Shown here one piece after another: positions 48,701-59,900 of a stretch of DNA of 64,000 nt. A program made the translations under genes and the position numbers. Source of the stretch: Moringa oleifera (lineage: Eukaryota; Streptophyta; Magnoliopsida; Brassicales; Moringaceae); assembly GCA_021397835.1 (NCBI GenBank), contig JAJFZO010000256.1, positions 3,580,501-3,644,500 on the forward strand. The letters are read 5' to 3'. The notes below the pieces were generated by a model that was not told the DNA's origin, did no database searches, and worked only from the letters and a program-made list of their open reading frames with translations. Each line of letters starts with the position of its first letter. Within the stretch, counting starts at the first letter, position 1.

Positions 48701-50279
48701 CTTTTAGGCTACAGGTGGACTGCTCAGCCCATGGGAAAGGGTCTTCACTTTCCTGGGGTTGTCTTGGGCAGCTTCAGGATAGATTAGGGGAGGAGTTGGT
48801 GGCTTGGACAGGGCAGAAGATTTAGTAAAGAGAAGAGGAAAATGATTACCATGGTACCTCATCTGATATTTTGGACAACATGGCTTGAAAGGAATAGAAG
48901 GGTTTTTGATAATATTGAAACACCATTAGATTTAGTCAAGAAATCGAGGGTTTATATACTAAAGACATGGGCATCGGATACTTTTGTATATGAGGGGCAC
49001 TTACTAGATTTCATAGAGTTTCCAACCTCTAAAAACTAACTATACATGTAAAGGGTTGCACTCCTTTAGTGCCATATAAATAACACTTAACATTTTGTTC
49101 CTGTTCAAAAGAGGAGAAAAAAAATCGCTAACCCATGGATTGGTTGCTAAAATATAAGTCAGAAATAAACGTCAACTGTACTCCACACTACTAAATAATG
49201 ATCTAAACAATCCTAAATTGTTAAATCAAGTGACAACACTACCCAGAACACCTTCTGAATTTCCATTTTGTCGCTGCAGGAACTTCGACTGGTGGTAAAC
49301 CTTCTTGTTTCCACCCAGCTAGAGCATCAAATGCATTAAAATGAATTTTAGTTCCACTATCTGCGTGTTTAAGAACCAAGGAACTCTCTCCAAAAACCAT
49401 CTCCGGCAAATGAGATGTCTGAAGCTTTTCTTCCCACCTGCATCAAAATTCAAGCATCCAGGATCAGATGGTAATGCTAAGCAAACTCAAATGTATTACT
49501 TATTCCACAGAAAATTTTCCACCACAACCATAATTAATAAATTTCAAGAGAAAAAGCACCATTAAGAGATTATAAAACGAGCAGTTTATACACCTATTGA
49601 TGGAAATGCAACTGAAACAACCAAACAAGAAAAGGATGTAACAACTATACCAAATGCAGAGTAAGACTGCAAGGACTACAAGATTTTCCACATAACTTGT
49701 TTTTCTTCCCCAAAAAAAAAAGGAATTTGGACCAATATTCTTGACTTCCAGATTTCTACTGAAATTTATTCCTTAATTTTCAGAGATGAAAATTGGATAT
49801 TCCTGTGAAGGCCCAACAACCAGCAGGACGTTCTCAGTCTCCAAATGTTTAGCATTTTTTATTTTGCTTGGTGTGACAGAGAATTAGCTCAACACAGTAA
49901 GTTTAGTCAAAATTGAGAAACAAATTCAGTCTTCTTTCTTTCAGTTTCCGATAACATTGACACACTACCTCCTATTCTTCATGAGCTGAATTCTCTCAAA
50001 GCCACCATTTGATTTTCTCTTACTCCTCTAATATAAGTGAGCTAGAAATTAAAACAAGTTTTATTTCAACAAGCATCCGATGAACACGTATAGTTGACAC
50101 ATACATCACGGATGAGAGAGAGAGAGATAGAGAGAGTACTGTAGGAGAGAGGAGGAGTTGAGAATAGAGCATTTGCAAGACTCGATCTCCCAGCCGTGGA
50201 TGCGCAATCCCCGACGTCCATTGGTCAACAGCTCAGCTCCGGCGGCTTTCAGCTCCTTCTCGTCCACTTCTATCTCCAT
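45724..50279 (-). CDS. TIP41L: TIP41-like protein (PP2A/TOR pathway regulator)
   Basis: Eight exons on the minus strand: 50279-50140, 49437-49252, 48187-48097, 47826-47713, 47496-47437, 47335-47294, 46859-46731, 45834-45724. All introns are GT-AG and the frame closes, giving 290 aa, the usual length of the plant family. The protein begins MEIEVDEKELKAAGAELL and continues GLRIHGWEIESCK, HLPEMVFGESSLVLKHADSG, IHFNAFDALAGWKQEGLPPV, then QVILDYDYTFTTPYCGSE, FNLHWEDCDEQIDVAALAL, WFLLLRFWLRVDGVLMRLRD and SCWREATFQALSAKGYP, all conserved TIP41 blocks. TIP41 proteins bind PP2A catalytic-type subunits and TAP46/TAP42-related factors and modulate TOR signalling; in plants they affect abscisic acid and growth responses. 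The introns hold a LINE remnant, a 3 x 72 bp array and an alternating purine-pyrimidine tract, described separately. GCCCA-type motifs lie upstream. Confidence 0.94.
46871..47088 (-). repeat. three-copy 72 bp tandem array in TIP41-like intron 6
   Basis: Copies begin at 46871, 46943 and 47015 (72 bp period), each with an ACAGARTAA-type start, GTGAAGAGGGAGTAAAG, a CTTTCTACCTCAAAGCAC block and AAAAGTTAAGCAC. Copies differ at a few positions. The array starts 12 bp from the exon 7 boundary on the intron side (minus-strand acceptor at 46861-46860), so each unit repeats pyrimidine-rich and branch-point-like sequence. Confidence 0.9.
47577..47643. repeat. 67 bp alternating purine-pyrimidine tract, (ACGC)n with TA and CA units
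   Basis: Strict purine-pyrimidine alternation runs from 47577 to 47643: TA/CA units, then GCAC repeated several times, then CA units and CGTGCGC. Such tracts are the classic substrate for left-handed Z-DNA. It lies in intron 4 of the TIP41-like gene. Confidence 0.8.
48432..49125 (+). mobile_element. degenerate LINE 3' end, remnant 2, antisense inside TIP41-like intron 2
   Basis: The plus strand translates (with stops) as DNFTVKSYFRGLDNDEG, then SKVAFFTWEAAGK, TIDNMKKRGK and a C...H-type remnant, the reverse-transcriptase zinc-binding (zf-RVT) module of plant L1 LINEs. This is followed by an intact 65-codon stretch, FWTTWLERNRRVFDN to DFIEFPTSKN (48842-49039). The 3' part CTAACTATACATGT, CTTTAGTGCCATAT and an A-rich tail near 49110 match remnant 1. 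It is a 5'-truncated dead copy. It lies wholly within intron 2 of the TIP41-like gene, on the opposite strand. Confidence 0.72.
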
Positions 50280-50379
50280 GGCTTCACACCGGTACTATTC
50301 TCTTTTCTCTTTGCTTACCGTCTCCGGCGGTTTCCCGTTGCTCCTCGTCTCTCTGTTTTCTTGGTTCTAGTTTGTTTTA

Positions 50380-50462
50380 ATGTTTCCCTGTTTGACTGGA
50401 TGGGTCCATATAAGAGGGCCCTATGTAATTGGGCTTTTTGGTGGGTTTGTTATGGGCTCCAC
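50380..50462 (-). promoter_or_regulatory. GCCCA / site II-like motifs upstream of the TIP41-like gene
   Basis: TGGGCT occurs at 50430-50435 and 50453-50458 and GGGCCC at 50417-50422, about 140-180 bp upstream of the start codon. Clustered site II motifs of this kind are TCP-factor targets in plant housekeeping promoters. Binding is inferred. Confidence 0.4.
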
Positions 50463-51809
50463 GTTTAATACTTTTGTTTTCTTTATTTTCTTTTTTAAAT
50501 AAATATAAAAAATATCTTAAATAATATTCATCTTTTATTTCACAGTTGGTAAATTGAATAATTTTTACTTATGGTATTTTAATTTATTTTAATTCAAATT
50601 TTATCAAAAAAATTAAAAAATTAATGATATTTAAGTTAAAAATTTTATAAATAAATTTTGATTTAAAATTTTTTACATAATGAAAAATAATTCAATTTGC
50701 TATTAAAAAATTCAAAAATATTTTTGTGCATTGAAATATTTTTTAAAAAATTATGTTATTGAAAATTTAATAAAAATATATATATAATAACTCATGAGTC
50801 AAAATTCATTTAAATTTAGAAAATGAATTTTGACTAAAATGTAGAATTTATTTTAAAATATTTTAATAATAAAAATGTATCAATTTAATTTATATAAAAT
50901 ATTCAATTGATTAAATCAATACATCATAATTTAAACTAAAAGACGAGTATAGTTAAAACTTTTTTATTATGTACCCTTTTCATTTTCACAAATCTTTAAA
51001 AAAAAAAACATCATATAAGTTTTTTAGGAATATCACAAAATTTTCATGATTTAATATTTAATGAATAAAATATTTTTGGAATAAATCCCTTAATTTTCAA
51101 ATCTAGTAAGATGTCTCTCTCTTACTTTTCTCTACTGTATTTTTTCCCCCATCATTTATGAAATTTCTCTTACTACAGAACCAAAACTTTTTTAGTGATA
51201 TTTTTTATTTTTGTTAGCAAAGGATTTTGAAAGAGAAAATGGAATCCAGAATAAGAATAATTTGTACTACCAGTACCCTAGGAATGCCCAAGTTGTTCAA
51301 AGGAGCAAGTTTCCTTATGATTTGATAGAGAAAGCTACCAACTGATCCAGGTGGCTGGATTACATACAAGCTTGGTATATGCCATGATTGTATTCCAAGC
51401 CTTTTGCATGTGAAGAGATCTCATAAATTTTGAAGACCAGCAGCTCTTGCTATTTCTGTACTTTTGAAAGGGCAAGGGCTCTTAATTTCTGGAAACTTGA
51501 AAATAAATGGTTGATCAAGTGTGCTGCGTGAGTATGCGTCGTGTTTACTCATGAGCAAAAGATCAACCAAAAATATGAGCAAATGATCATTTAGATAAAG
51601 TGTAGAAGAAAAGACCAGAGATTTGCAGACAGATGGAGCTTAACTCAGAAACAGGGAATTCAGTTTATATATATTATTTATTTTGCCGTGGGACTTACAA
51701 TACAGAACTGTGATTCATATCTTCCATCAACTTTGAGAAACCAATGCTGTAGTGGAGAATGGCTGTATCTGTAGGATGAAGCTCGCAAAAGCTTCTGACT
51801 GTCAAGAGT
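50463..51809. other. intergenic DNA; A/T-rich repeat fragment, then cyclin 3' flank
   Basis: 50465-51060 is A/T-rich and its phrases (TTGGTAAATTGAATAATTTT, TTTGATTTAAAATTTTTTACAT) resemble the MITE-like elements at 32.6-34.8 kb, but no complete copy can be delimited. 51060-51809 is mixed DNA that probably includes the 3'UTR of the cyclin gene on its right. No other gene is seen. Confidence 0.45.
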
Positions 51810-54800
51810 TCAGTTACATCCTGTAGAAACTTCAGAGGATCTTGATTCGCTGATGGCTTCGAAGTATCGTGCAGGAATTTCAGAGGGAGGAGACAATTTC
51901 GCTACAGACTTGAACTGCTTACATAAGGATCGTTAAACATGATCAGATTTACATTTTTGTAGCAGTATCGTGTTTCAAACCTTGTCATTAATAGAATAGG
52001 CTGAAACTCAAAGCAAAATCTGCACTCTCAATCCATTTGCAACTCCTCAAAGTTAAAATCATGAAACACCCTCTAAATTTCTTTCCAGGAATAGGTCTTT
52101 TGGTTTCAAATTTCATCATATCAGCAAACTCACCTCATTATTCCTAAAGATGCCAACCTTTAGAGATAGTCGGAATTAGAAATAGGTTACCTTGTGCTGC
52201 ATGTATTTGTCTCTTATAGCGTATAAGGAGCTTCGTCCTCTATTTAGCTGCAAGTCATGAATGATGAGAACACATTCCTTCAAGTCCAATGGCATATAAC
52301 CAGAATAGCATTGCAATGCCATACTCTGCACAACGTGTAAAAGAAAAAGTTATTCTCCCCTTCTGAGAAACATTTCCCCAATTGGATCAATTAGAGGTCA
52401 AAATTGTGCAAGAACCAGTTACTATGCTTTTACAAGGGTACTACTATGACTTAAAGAAAATGGAAATATGTTTCTTACCCAAGGAAGCATGTCTGGTTGG
52501 ATTATGAATCTGGAAAGAAAAACAGCCGATGCAGCCACCATTGATGGTAAAAACCGCAAACATGCATAATCAAGCAAACTTAGCTCCGCAAGATAACAAC
52601 ACAGGAACTCAAATTGCAAGTTAAGAAACTGTGAAAAGCACACGTATCACTAGTTCAGTGACAGCCACAGCAGGAGGAAAACTAGGATAAGCATTAAGAA
52701 GAGCATACTACTATGGAGGGGCTGGCCTACTTTGCAGTTAACTTGAGCAGCTTTGGTTAATAGCCTGCAAATCCAACATGAAGCGGCCATCAGTTGTAGT
52801 AATTACTAGACAGCAATCCAGTTTTGAAATGTTTGATTTGCTAGAAAAAAGAAAAGTGTGTGTAAATGAATAAGTTACTGATGCGGAAACAACACTTAGG
52901 GACTCATCTTGCCTGAGAAAATTCTTAGTTGTAGGAGTGCCGATTTCATAGTTCAAGAACTTAAGAACATCTTTTTTCATATCCATCACCTGCGCATTTA
53001 CCCCAAAACTCTACTCAAGCTTTAATAGGTTACTAGTGTCAGGGACATATGACTTCATTGCAACAAGCCATAGTGAAAATAAAGACAATAACGTTTGTAT
53101 GCTGTGACATGAACCTGAATGAGCCTAGTAGAGCTACTGCCCAACTTAAAAGAGTCACTTTCATACAAAGTAATTTCAACAGAAGAGGAAAAGTTACAGG
53201 GACGGGAGAAGAGAACAATTGGGGTTAGGATAGATATACACCTCCTCTGTTGTGTAAGTATTATCTGTCACATAGCAAAAGTCTTCAACATGTAGAGGAC
53301 TGATCTCTTCGTGCTTCCTGCTCAAATAAACAAATAAATATCACCAAGTCAAACATAGAAACATAAATTATTAGAACATTTTAGAAAAAAGTTAAGATTA
53401 ACATATGTACGAGGCAATAAGCATGCATGAAACACCAAGTAGCTGAAGCCTGTTCCTCCTTAGAGCATGTGATGAGAGAAATCTGTCAATGTATGTTACT
53501 GCAAGATATAGGGTGTCTGACACAAGCTTGTATTCTTCTGCAACTTCCACTAACCAATCCACTAGAATCTCCCGCATATTCACCATAACATCATTCTGTA
53601 CCTCCTCCATGTAATTGGGTGATGGCCTCCTGTTCTCCTCCATCTGTCAAAAAGACTGCAATCATAAGGCATGCTCACTCTCTAACTCATCAGCCATTCC
53701 TCTATTTGGTCTGATATTTCTGGAGCTTTTCAAAATCACAAAACTTAGGTCAACTTTTGATGAAAATTACAGGAAACAATCCTATGGAAAAATAGAAATG
53801 CACTGATCTGTATCTTTGAATAACAGAGAAGACAAAAGTCATTCAATCCCAAAGACGGGCCCGAACATGCCCAGCTTCTTCTCCTCCTCCATTACATCAT
53901 TTTAAATTTAAATAAAACATGAACATCCAACAAAGTAAATCGTAAGTTCTGATAGAATTTCAGATGTGTGCCAACAATGACAAACTGAGGATAATTTTGA
54001 ACACCAAAGAGTACCAATTATGGATTGCCAGACTTCCAGAGATTCAACCTAATATAAGGAGAAATCTAAGATCTGCTCTCATAACAATTACAATGATTCA
54101 GAATCTAAAATTGAAAACCAATGTGACAAACCATAAAGAAACGCTTATATATGAGTTATTAAAAAAAAAAAAAACCCAGAACTGTGCTTTAAGAGAATAC
54201 CACAGACAGCTAGAACCCTCCTCTTCTCCAACCAAAAGCAAGACCCAACCAAGTAGTCAATGAAAAAACACAAAACCTGAACTCTATGTCTCCGAGATCA
54301 AATCAGAGACAAGCAAGAAACCATTTTACCACATTAAACTTAGATGGTTATCAAAACAACAACCCACACTCCAATTGTGAGTTACCATCTTTTTGCATGT
54401 CTCTCCTTCATCAGGATAAGATACATTCCCAAGGAAAGCATCGAAACAACAAAAAAACAAATATGCAAGAGGGAAAATTAATTCTGTACCTCCAAAGAGT
54501 GAAGATGCTCATATATAGAAGAGAAAGCATACTTCTGAAGATCACGCGATCGCTTATTTATCTCCTCAGGAAGGTCCTGGTTCTTATTACCCATCAAATT
54601 TCGCTTACAACTCCGGGTCTGAAACCCAAGGTTCGGCGTGGACCCAGTAGCAGACAAAGAGTTTTCTTTATTTAATTTCACTTCAGGCGTCAACGAATCC
54701 CAAGTCACATCGAGATCTAGTGAATTCGTGAGTTCACCCAGCATAACTCGCTTCTTGGATTTTAGAAGTTCGGGGGATTCAGCAACCGATGGTCGCTTCC

Positions 54801-54861
54801 TAGATGACGAACGCGGTACACGCATGCCGTTTTCGTGATCCGCATGCGCATCCGAAGCCAT
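51810..54861 (-). CDS. CYCA3: A3-type cyclin
   Basis: Eight exons on the minus strand: 54861-54490, 53643-53411, 53317-53242, 52989-52913, 52764-52731, 52628-52479, 52325-52191, 51914-51810; 393 aa. The frame closes throughout. Intron 4 uses a GC donor (CTCAG|GCAAGA at 52913/52912); the others are GT-AG. The N-terminus holds a destruction box, RVMLGELTN (residues 38-46), for APC/C-dependent breakdown. Exon 2 has the cyclin-box core [20 protein letters not shown] and [13 protein letters not shown]; exon 6 has [20 protein letters not shown], typical of A cyclins. Short length and the [13 protein letters not shown] linker fit subgroup A3, partners of CDKA in G1/S to S phase. The frame is open for 40 more codons upstream to an ATG at 54981, but that sequence lacks family character, so 54861 ([12 protein letters not shown]) is preferred. 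Confidence 0.92.
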
Positions 54862-55180
54862 GATGATCAGATCCGCGTTAAAGCAAACGTTTTCCGAGCT
54901 TGAAACAAAAGAACGAGCCTCCAGACTTTTTGTTTCGGGAGAGAATCTTCCACAGAGAGGTAGGTATAGACATGGGGCCATAGAATAATGAGGAAGAGAA
55001 GGGAGAAACAGAGATAGTTATTCGGATGCCGCCAATTTCACCATTTCAAAATGGTTGTTACCGCCTTAGCAAGCGCCCATAAAAAAGGACACGCAGTCCA
55101 GCCCAATAGTAATGGGGCCGCCTTAAGAAGGGAACAGTCAGCCTGACCCCGAAACAAGCTGGGCCTTTCGGCTTGTTTGA
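54862..55180 (-). promoter_or_regulatory. proximal promoter of the cyclin gene with GCCCA motifs
   Basis: The leader lies just upstream of 54861. AGCCCA is at 55100-55105 and TGGGCC at 55160-55165, within 300 bp of the start. GCCCR motifs bound by TCP factors are known in cyclin and ribosomal promoters of Arabidopsis. The motifs are seen; the regulation is inferred. Confidence 0.4.
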
Positions 55181-56945
55181 TAAACCAATTCAGTGTTACA
55201 AACAAAAATTTTCAGCACCATACAATTTGGTATAGATTGAATTTATAGATATTTTCTTAATCAAACTTATTTGTATTAATATAAATACGCAATAAAATTT
55301 TTATTTTTATTTTTATTCCAGCTTTAAATTTGCATTCTCACATGTGGAGTAGGATCCAGTTATCAAAATTTTAATTTTAAGTTGCCAGGGAACAAGAAAA
55401 CATTGTGATCTTTTGTCTTTAATATTATATGATCTTTGTCCTCCTAAAACATCACAATATCAAATCGCTTTGCAACTTCAAGTATTTTCTGTATAAATTA
55501 AGAGTAAAAATTTAAAACATATGGTTTTTCATTCGTTTATCATGAAGGAAAACAAAGGAATGATGCACCCACCCCCAATACGTGTTTCTATTAATAAAAA
55601 CAGAGGTAATTCATTGTCTTGAAACCAACTTATCTAGTTATTATACCTATAAAATCTTTCTAAGAAGTAACTTGAAAGTAAATGGCATATTGAGTTTAAA
55701 TTCACTATTCAATTCTTGGTTTGGTAATTACATATAAATTTGTTCTAAATTTAAGATAACATAGTTAATAAACATTTAGTCCATTTATAAGAAAATAATA
55801 TTTACTTTTTATATTATTCACGGACATATCATAAGATAGTTTTCTAAAAATTAAACTGATCAATTTCCATCTGTACTAGTACTCAAAGCTATCCAAAGCT
55901 TTTATATATATATACAAGAATTATCTCTCCCAGCACTTCTATTACCAATGAGATTTCAGAAACTTAACAAGCCTCATAACAGATATTATCAACTAAATTG
56001 ATTAGCATCCATGAATTTGTTTTTAGTTCTGTCAATGGACTGCCCAGTGCCATCACCTACAGATGACATGAGCAATTGCCCAGTTTGATGCTTATGATAC
56101 AACTTCTTATGCTACTGATTTCTGTTTTTATAAAATAAGGATAAGATATACCCAAAAGATCTCATCTTTTCAACTTCATCACTAGCACCAATATTTCTTG
56201 GTACTCCATTTTTTCATTTTACCCAAAGAGCCTCGAGTTGGTCTACACACAGCATCTGCCTAGAGATAACAAGAGCACCATCTATACAATGCAAAACAGA
56301 CAGTTTTCTCCTTAGGAGAAACTAGAACCCGAATCTCCCTAGCTCTATGCCAAAGGAACAGAAGATCTTAAGGCTCCAAAAAATTTCACGCAACAATATC
56401 AGGGAATGCACTAATTTTTGTGCTAAATACTTCCATTCTAAGTCTTAAAAACTTAACCCAACCATTACAGCAACACCAACTTAAATAACTTTTGCTCTGT
56501 TTGAATCAGGCTATAGGATGTCCACAGCCTATTGTAACTATAACCAACCAAAACGAATTTGGTACAAAAACAAAAAGCTCAATTTATAAACCCACTCACC
56601 CATCCTAGCCAAAAACAAAAATTTGGCCTACAGATCATTTCTAGCTCTGTTACTCATTTCACCTCAATATTACAGAAAAATAGGGGAGACAAAAATTTAC
56701 CGCATGGAGAGCTAGAATGCAAGATTGATCAGGCAGCTCTGTTTAGTGTCCTTGTGAAGGGTAAAGTTAAAAGTGAAGCCATCCCAATACAGACCAATGG
56801 CATGTCAATTCCCTTCATGATAATGCTGGCAGCTGATCTCTGATCTTATCTTGTACAAGGTGATTGGTCAATTATACTCCTAGGTCCTAGGATGATACTT
56901 TCACTTTTGATTAGATCCTAGGATGCCAAAATCCATGGCCAAGTA
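55181..56945. other. intergenic DNA between cyclin and HAT3.1-like genes
   Basis: A/T-rich to about 55900, then mixed composition. No convincing frame. A 94-codon open stretch at 56559-56843 has no recognisable family and overlaps likely 3'UTR sequence of the HAT3.1-like gene on the other strand. Confidence 0.5.
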
Positions 56946-59900
56946 CTATTTTCTTCTCTTCGTTCGAATTCTGCCTCCTGTTTGCATTTCTTGGGCTTTT
57001 ATTGAATCAGCTGGGAACTTTTGTGTCCCCTTGAGTGTTGATTCTGGATCTGATGCCTGCTCATCTGCTTTACTCTTTCTCTTCCTATTTCTAGATTTTG
57101 TGGTTGTCGATTTTAGCCTGCTGTTTTCATGCGTTGCTAATACAGTAGTGTCCCCTGCATCCCTGCTGCTACATTCTGCAACAGCAGCACCTGCATTGGA
57201 TGGTTCCTCAATTTGAGCTCCACGAGAGACAGTTTCTGGTCCCAACTTCGACAGACTTTTACTTGTTTGAGGTGAGGGGATGTCCTTCTTTGAAACAGTT
57301 TTAGTGATGGTCACACCTGCAGATGAAGAATGGTTGAAGCTCCAACGAGTATTCTCAAACCATTTGCTAACCTGGAACCAAAGTAACTTTTAGAAAGGGA
57401 AAATGTGCTCTCACTAAATCTTGAAGAGAAGACAGGAGACAACTGACCTGATGAAATGTGATTTCTAGCTCTCTTGCCAAACTTTCTTTTGTGGCTCGGT
57501 CAGGATATTGATTTTCTCTAAAAGATTTATATAGTCTCTGCATAGCAAAATGCCCATCAAACAGGTCTCAGCAACAGAGAGGGAGAGAGAGAGGTAGGGA
57601 GGAGGAGTTGATTCAGACAATCTCCAAAGCTCCACTTATCTGAGTTAAACAACCTAACCTAGATCAATTATAGCAGGTCAATACCACAGAAGCCCAAGAA
57701 CTCCACTGATCTAAAAGACAAAGGTTGAACAGGCTTTTCATACTCTCTTAAGTTCTTACAAACTCAAGTCAAAAGAGTTCAAGAGGGCAAACGATAAACA
57801 AAAGTTTAAACTAAAGGCGATTAATCTCTCTGTGTTTGCAAATGAATGTAAATCTAACTCTTTCTGTAACAATCTCTTCTTACTCAATTAATGGTGAAGC
57901 CTCCCAATATAGCGTCCCTTTTAGCACTACCAATACCAAATGATTTTCTAGGTTAAACAATAAGTACTGTTTTAAATGAGAAAATTAAATATTTGACACA
58001 TGGCCTTTACAATGCATGCACCTCACAGTTTCATCCAAATACTAGCTTGCACCCTACACTTTCAATAACCATAATCTGCATCCTATATTTTGAGTTAAAC
58101 CCAGCAAAGTCATTTCCATTAGAACTGTAGTTAAAAGTAACACTGTAGTTACACAGTCCATATGTATGAGTATGCACATGTCTCCCATGCTGTTTTCAAG
58201 AAGTTGATTTGCTAAAACAACGAATCTACTCTTGATTGGCTGGGTAGAAAAGATAAAAATGCCCTTAATGGTCTCCCAAATAAATTATATTTTTGTCATC
58301 TAGCAAATCAATCTTTCAGAACAGCACACATGATGCATACATGCTCACACAACCTACACATATGAACATGGTTAGCTGAACTTTCTCCCTACCTTAAATG
58401 AGAGCTATTGGATACTTGGTCAAAGTGCAGAAATCATATGGTAGCAAATGAAAGTACGGGTGGTAAATTAGTACTTGCTTGAAAGTATAAGTCAAACGTA
58501 TGATAAAACCCAAAAAAACAATATAGATTAAAAGATGTCTAGGAAGCATTTAACACACAGGCATCATATAAGAGCTTGCAAGATGCAGCTAGTGAACACA
58601 TAGGTGGACTACTATGTTGGACTAGACCATGAAGCATAAGAAAAATTAAACTAAACAAAGATGAAGTGCTCTGGAGACGTTAGCAACAACTAAGGAATAC
58701 TCTTGAGTTGCACACAAATTATTGTACTATCAAACTTGTACCATAAGATTTAATAAAAGCAATCAAACAAAACTAATGGAAACCAAAAAATTGGGAAAAG
58801 AAAAGCAAAAACAGCATCATCAATTGCATAATACATTAGGATTTTTTTTTTCCTTTCACTCAAAAATGTTTCAAGGAGATACACGGTAAGTATGGAAACA
58901 TATTGACACAAAAGAAGACATGAAATGCCACATCCAAGGAATCCACAAAAAGCTATCAAAAGAGCGGAAAAAAAAATCAGCCATGCCCAAATATGGGTCT
59001 GCAGATGAAACTAATTAGGATGACGAAGAAAAAATTCTTGAGCTGTTTTACTGACTCAAAGCGTTTAACTGATATGCAATTCACTGTGAAGACTTGCACA
59101 AGATAAATGTTATTATTTTCTCTTATTCATATATAATATCCCAATCTGCTAAATTAAGGTGCCTTTCTGCTTGCATTTAGACTTTTAGAGGTATCGACAT
59201 AAGATTTTTCGCAACAGCATAAATTACGAGAACATGATAATTGGCATCTTTCTTATGCAGCAACTTTCAAACTATAAGTAGCTGTCACTTATAGAGGAAG
59301 GAAGAACACCAACATCATACCACAACTTGGTTGAGAAAAGAAAAGGCACACTTGTACTCCTGTGAACTACCCGTCTGTGACTTACAGCAAACTACCTGAG
59401 TTACAGCTTCTCCAAGTCTTCTATGAGCTGATGACTTCATTCTTTCACCACACGAACTAGATTTTGAAGACCCTACATGTGATGCAGCCGATGAAACATT
59501 TTTATCTTTGAATTTTGACTGCTGACGAGTTATTCTCTGAGGGGTATGTTTAGTCTCTTCGATTTTCCACTTGAGAGCGCCGGTACTCTTTCCGCACTCA
59601 CCAATACTAGCAGTTCCATTTGTTGATTTAGAAGCAACTTCTCTAGTACTTTCCCTCCCCGGCTTTGGTGCAGCAACATCAGCCCAATCTTCATCATCAC
59701 TTGATGATGATGGAATATTTCCATATGTCTCCTAAACATATCACAGAACAGGGAAGAAGAAAGATAAGTAAACATGAGAGAGGAAAACAACAAAAGGTGC
59801 AAGGCATTATTGGCAGGTTGAAGCAAATGAATAAAACACAGAATAATTCTATTTTCTTGACACATACAAAGAGGAACCTGAACAACCAGTGGAAAACCAT

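Noticed and set aside
54862..54981. 40-residue N-terminal extension of the cyclin
   Set aside because: The frame is open to an ATG at 54981, but the extension lacks cyclin character and the ATG at 54861 gives a typical A3 opening.
56559..56843. 94-codon frame on the plus strand
   Set aside because: It has no recognisable family, lies beside the 3' end of the HAT3.1-like gene, and has the composition of UTR sequence.
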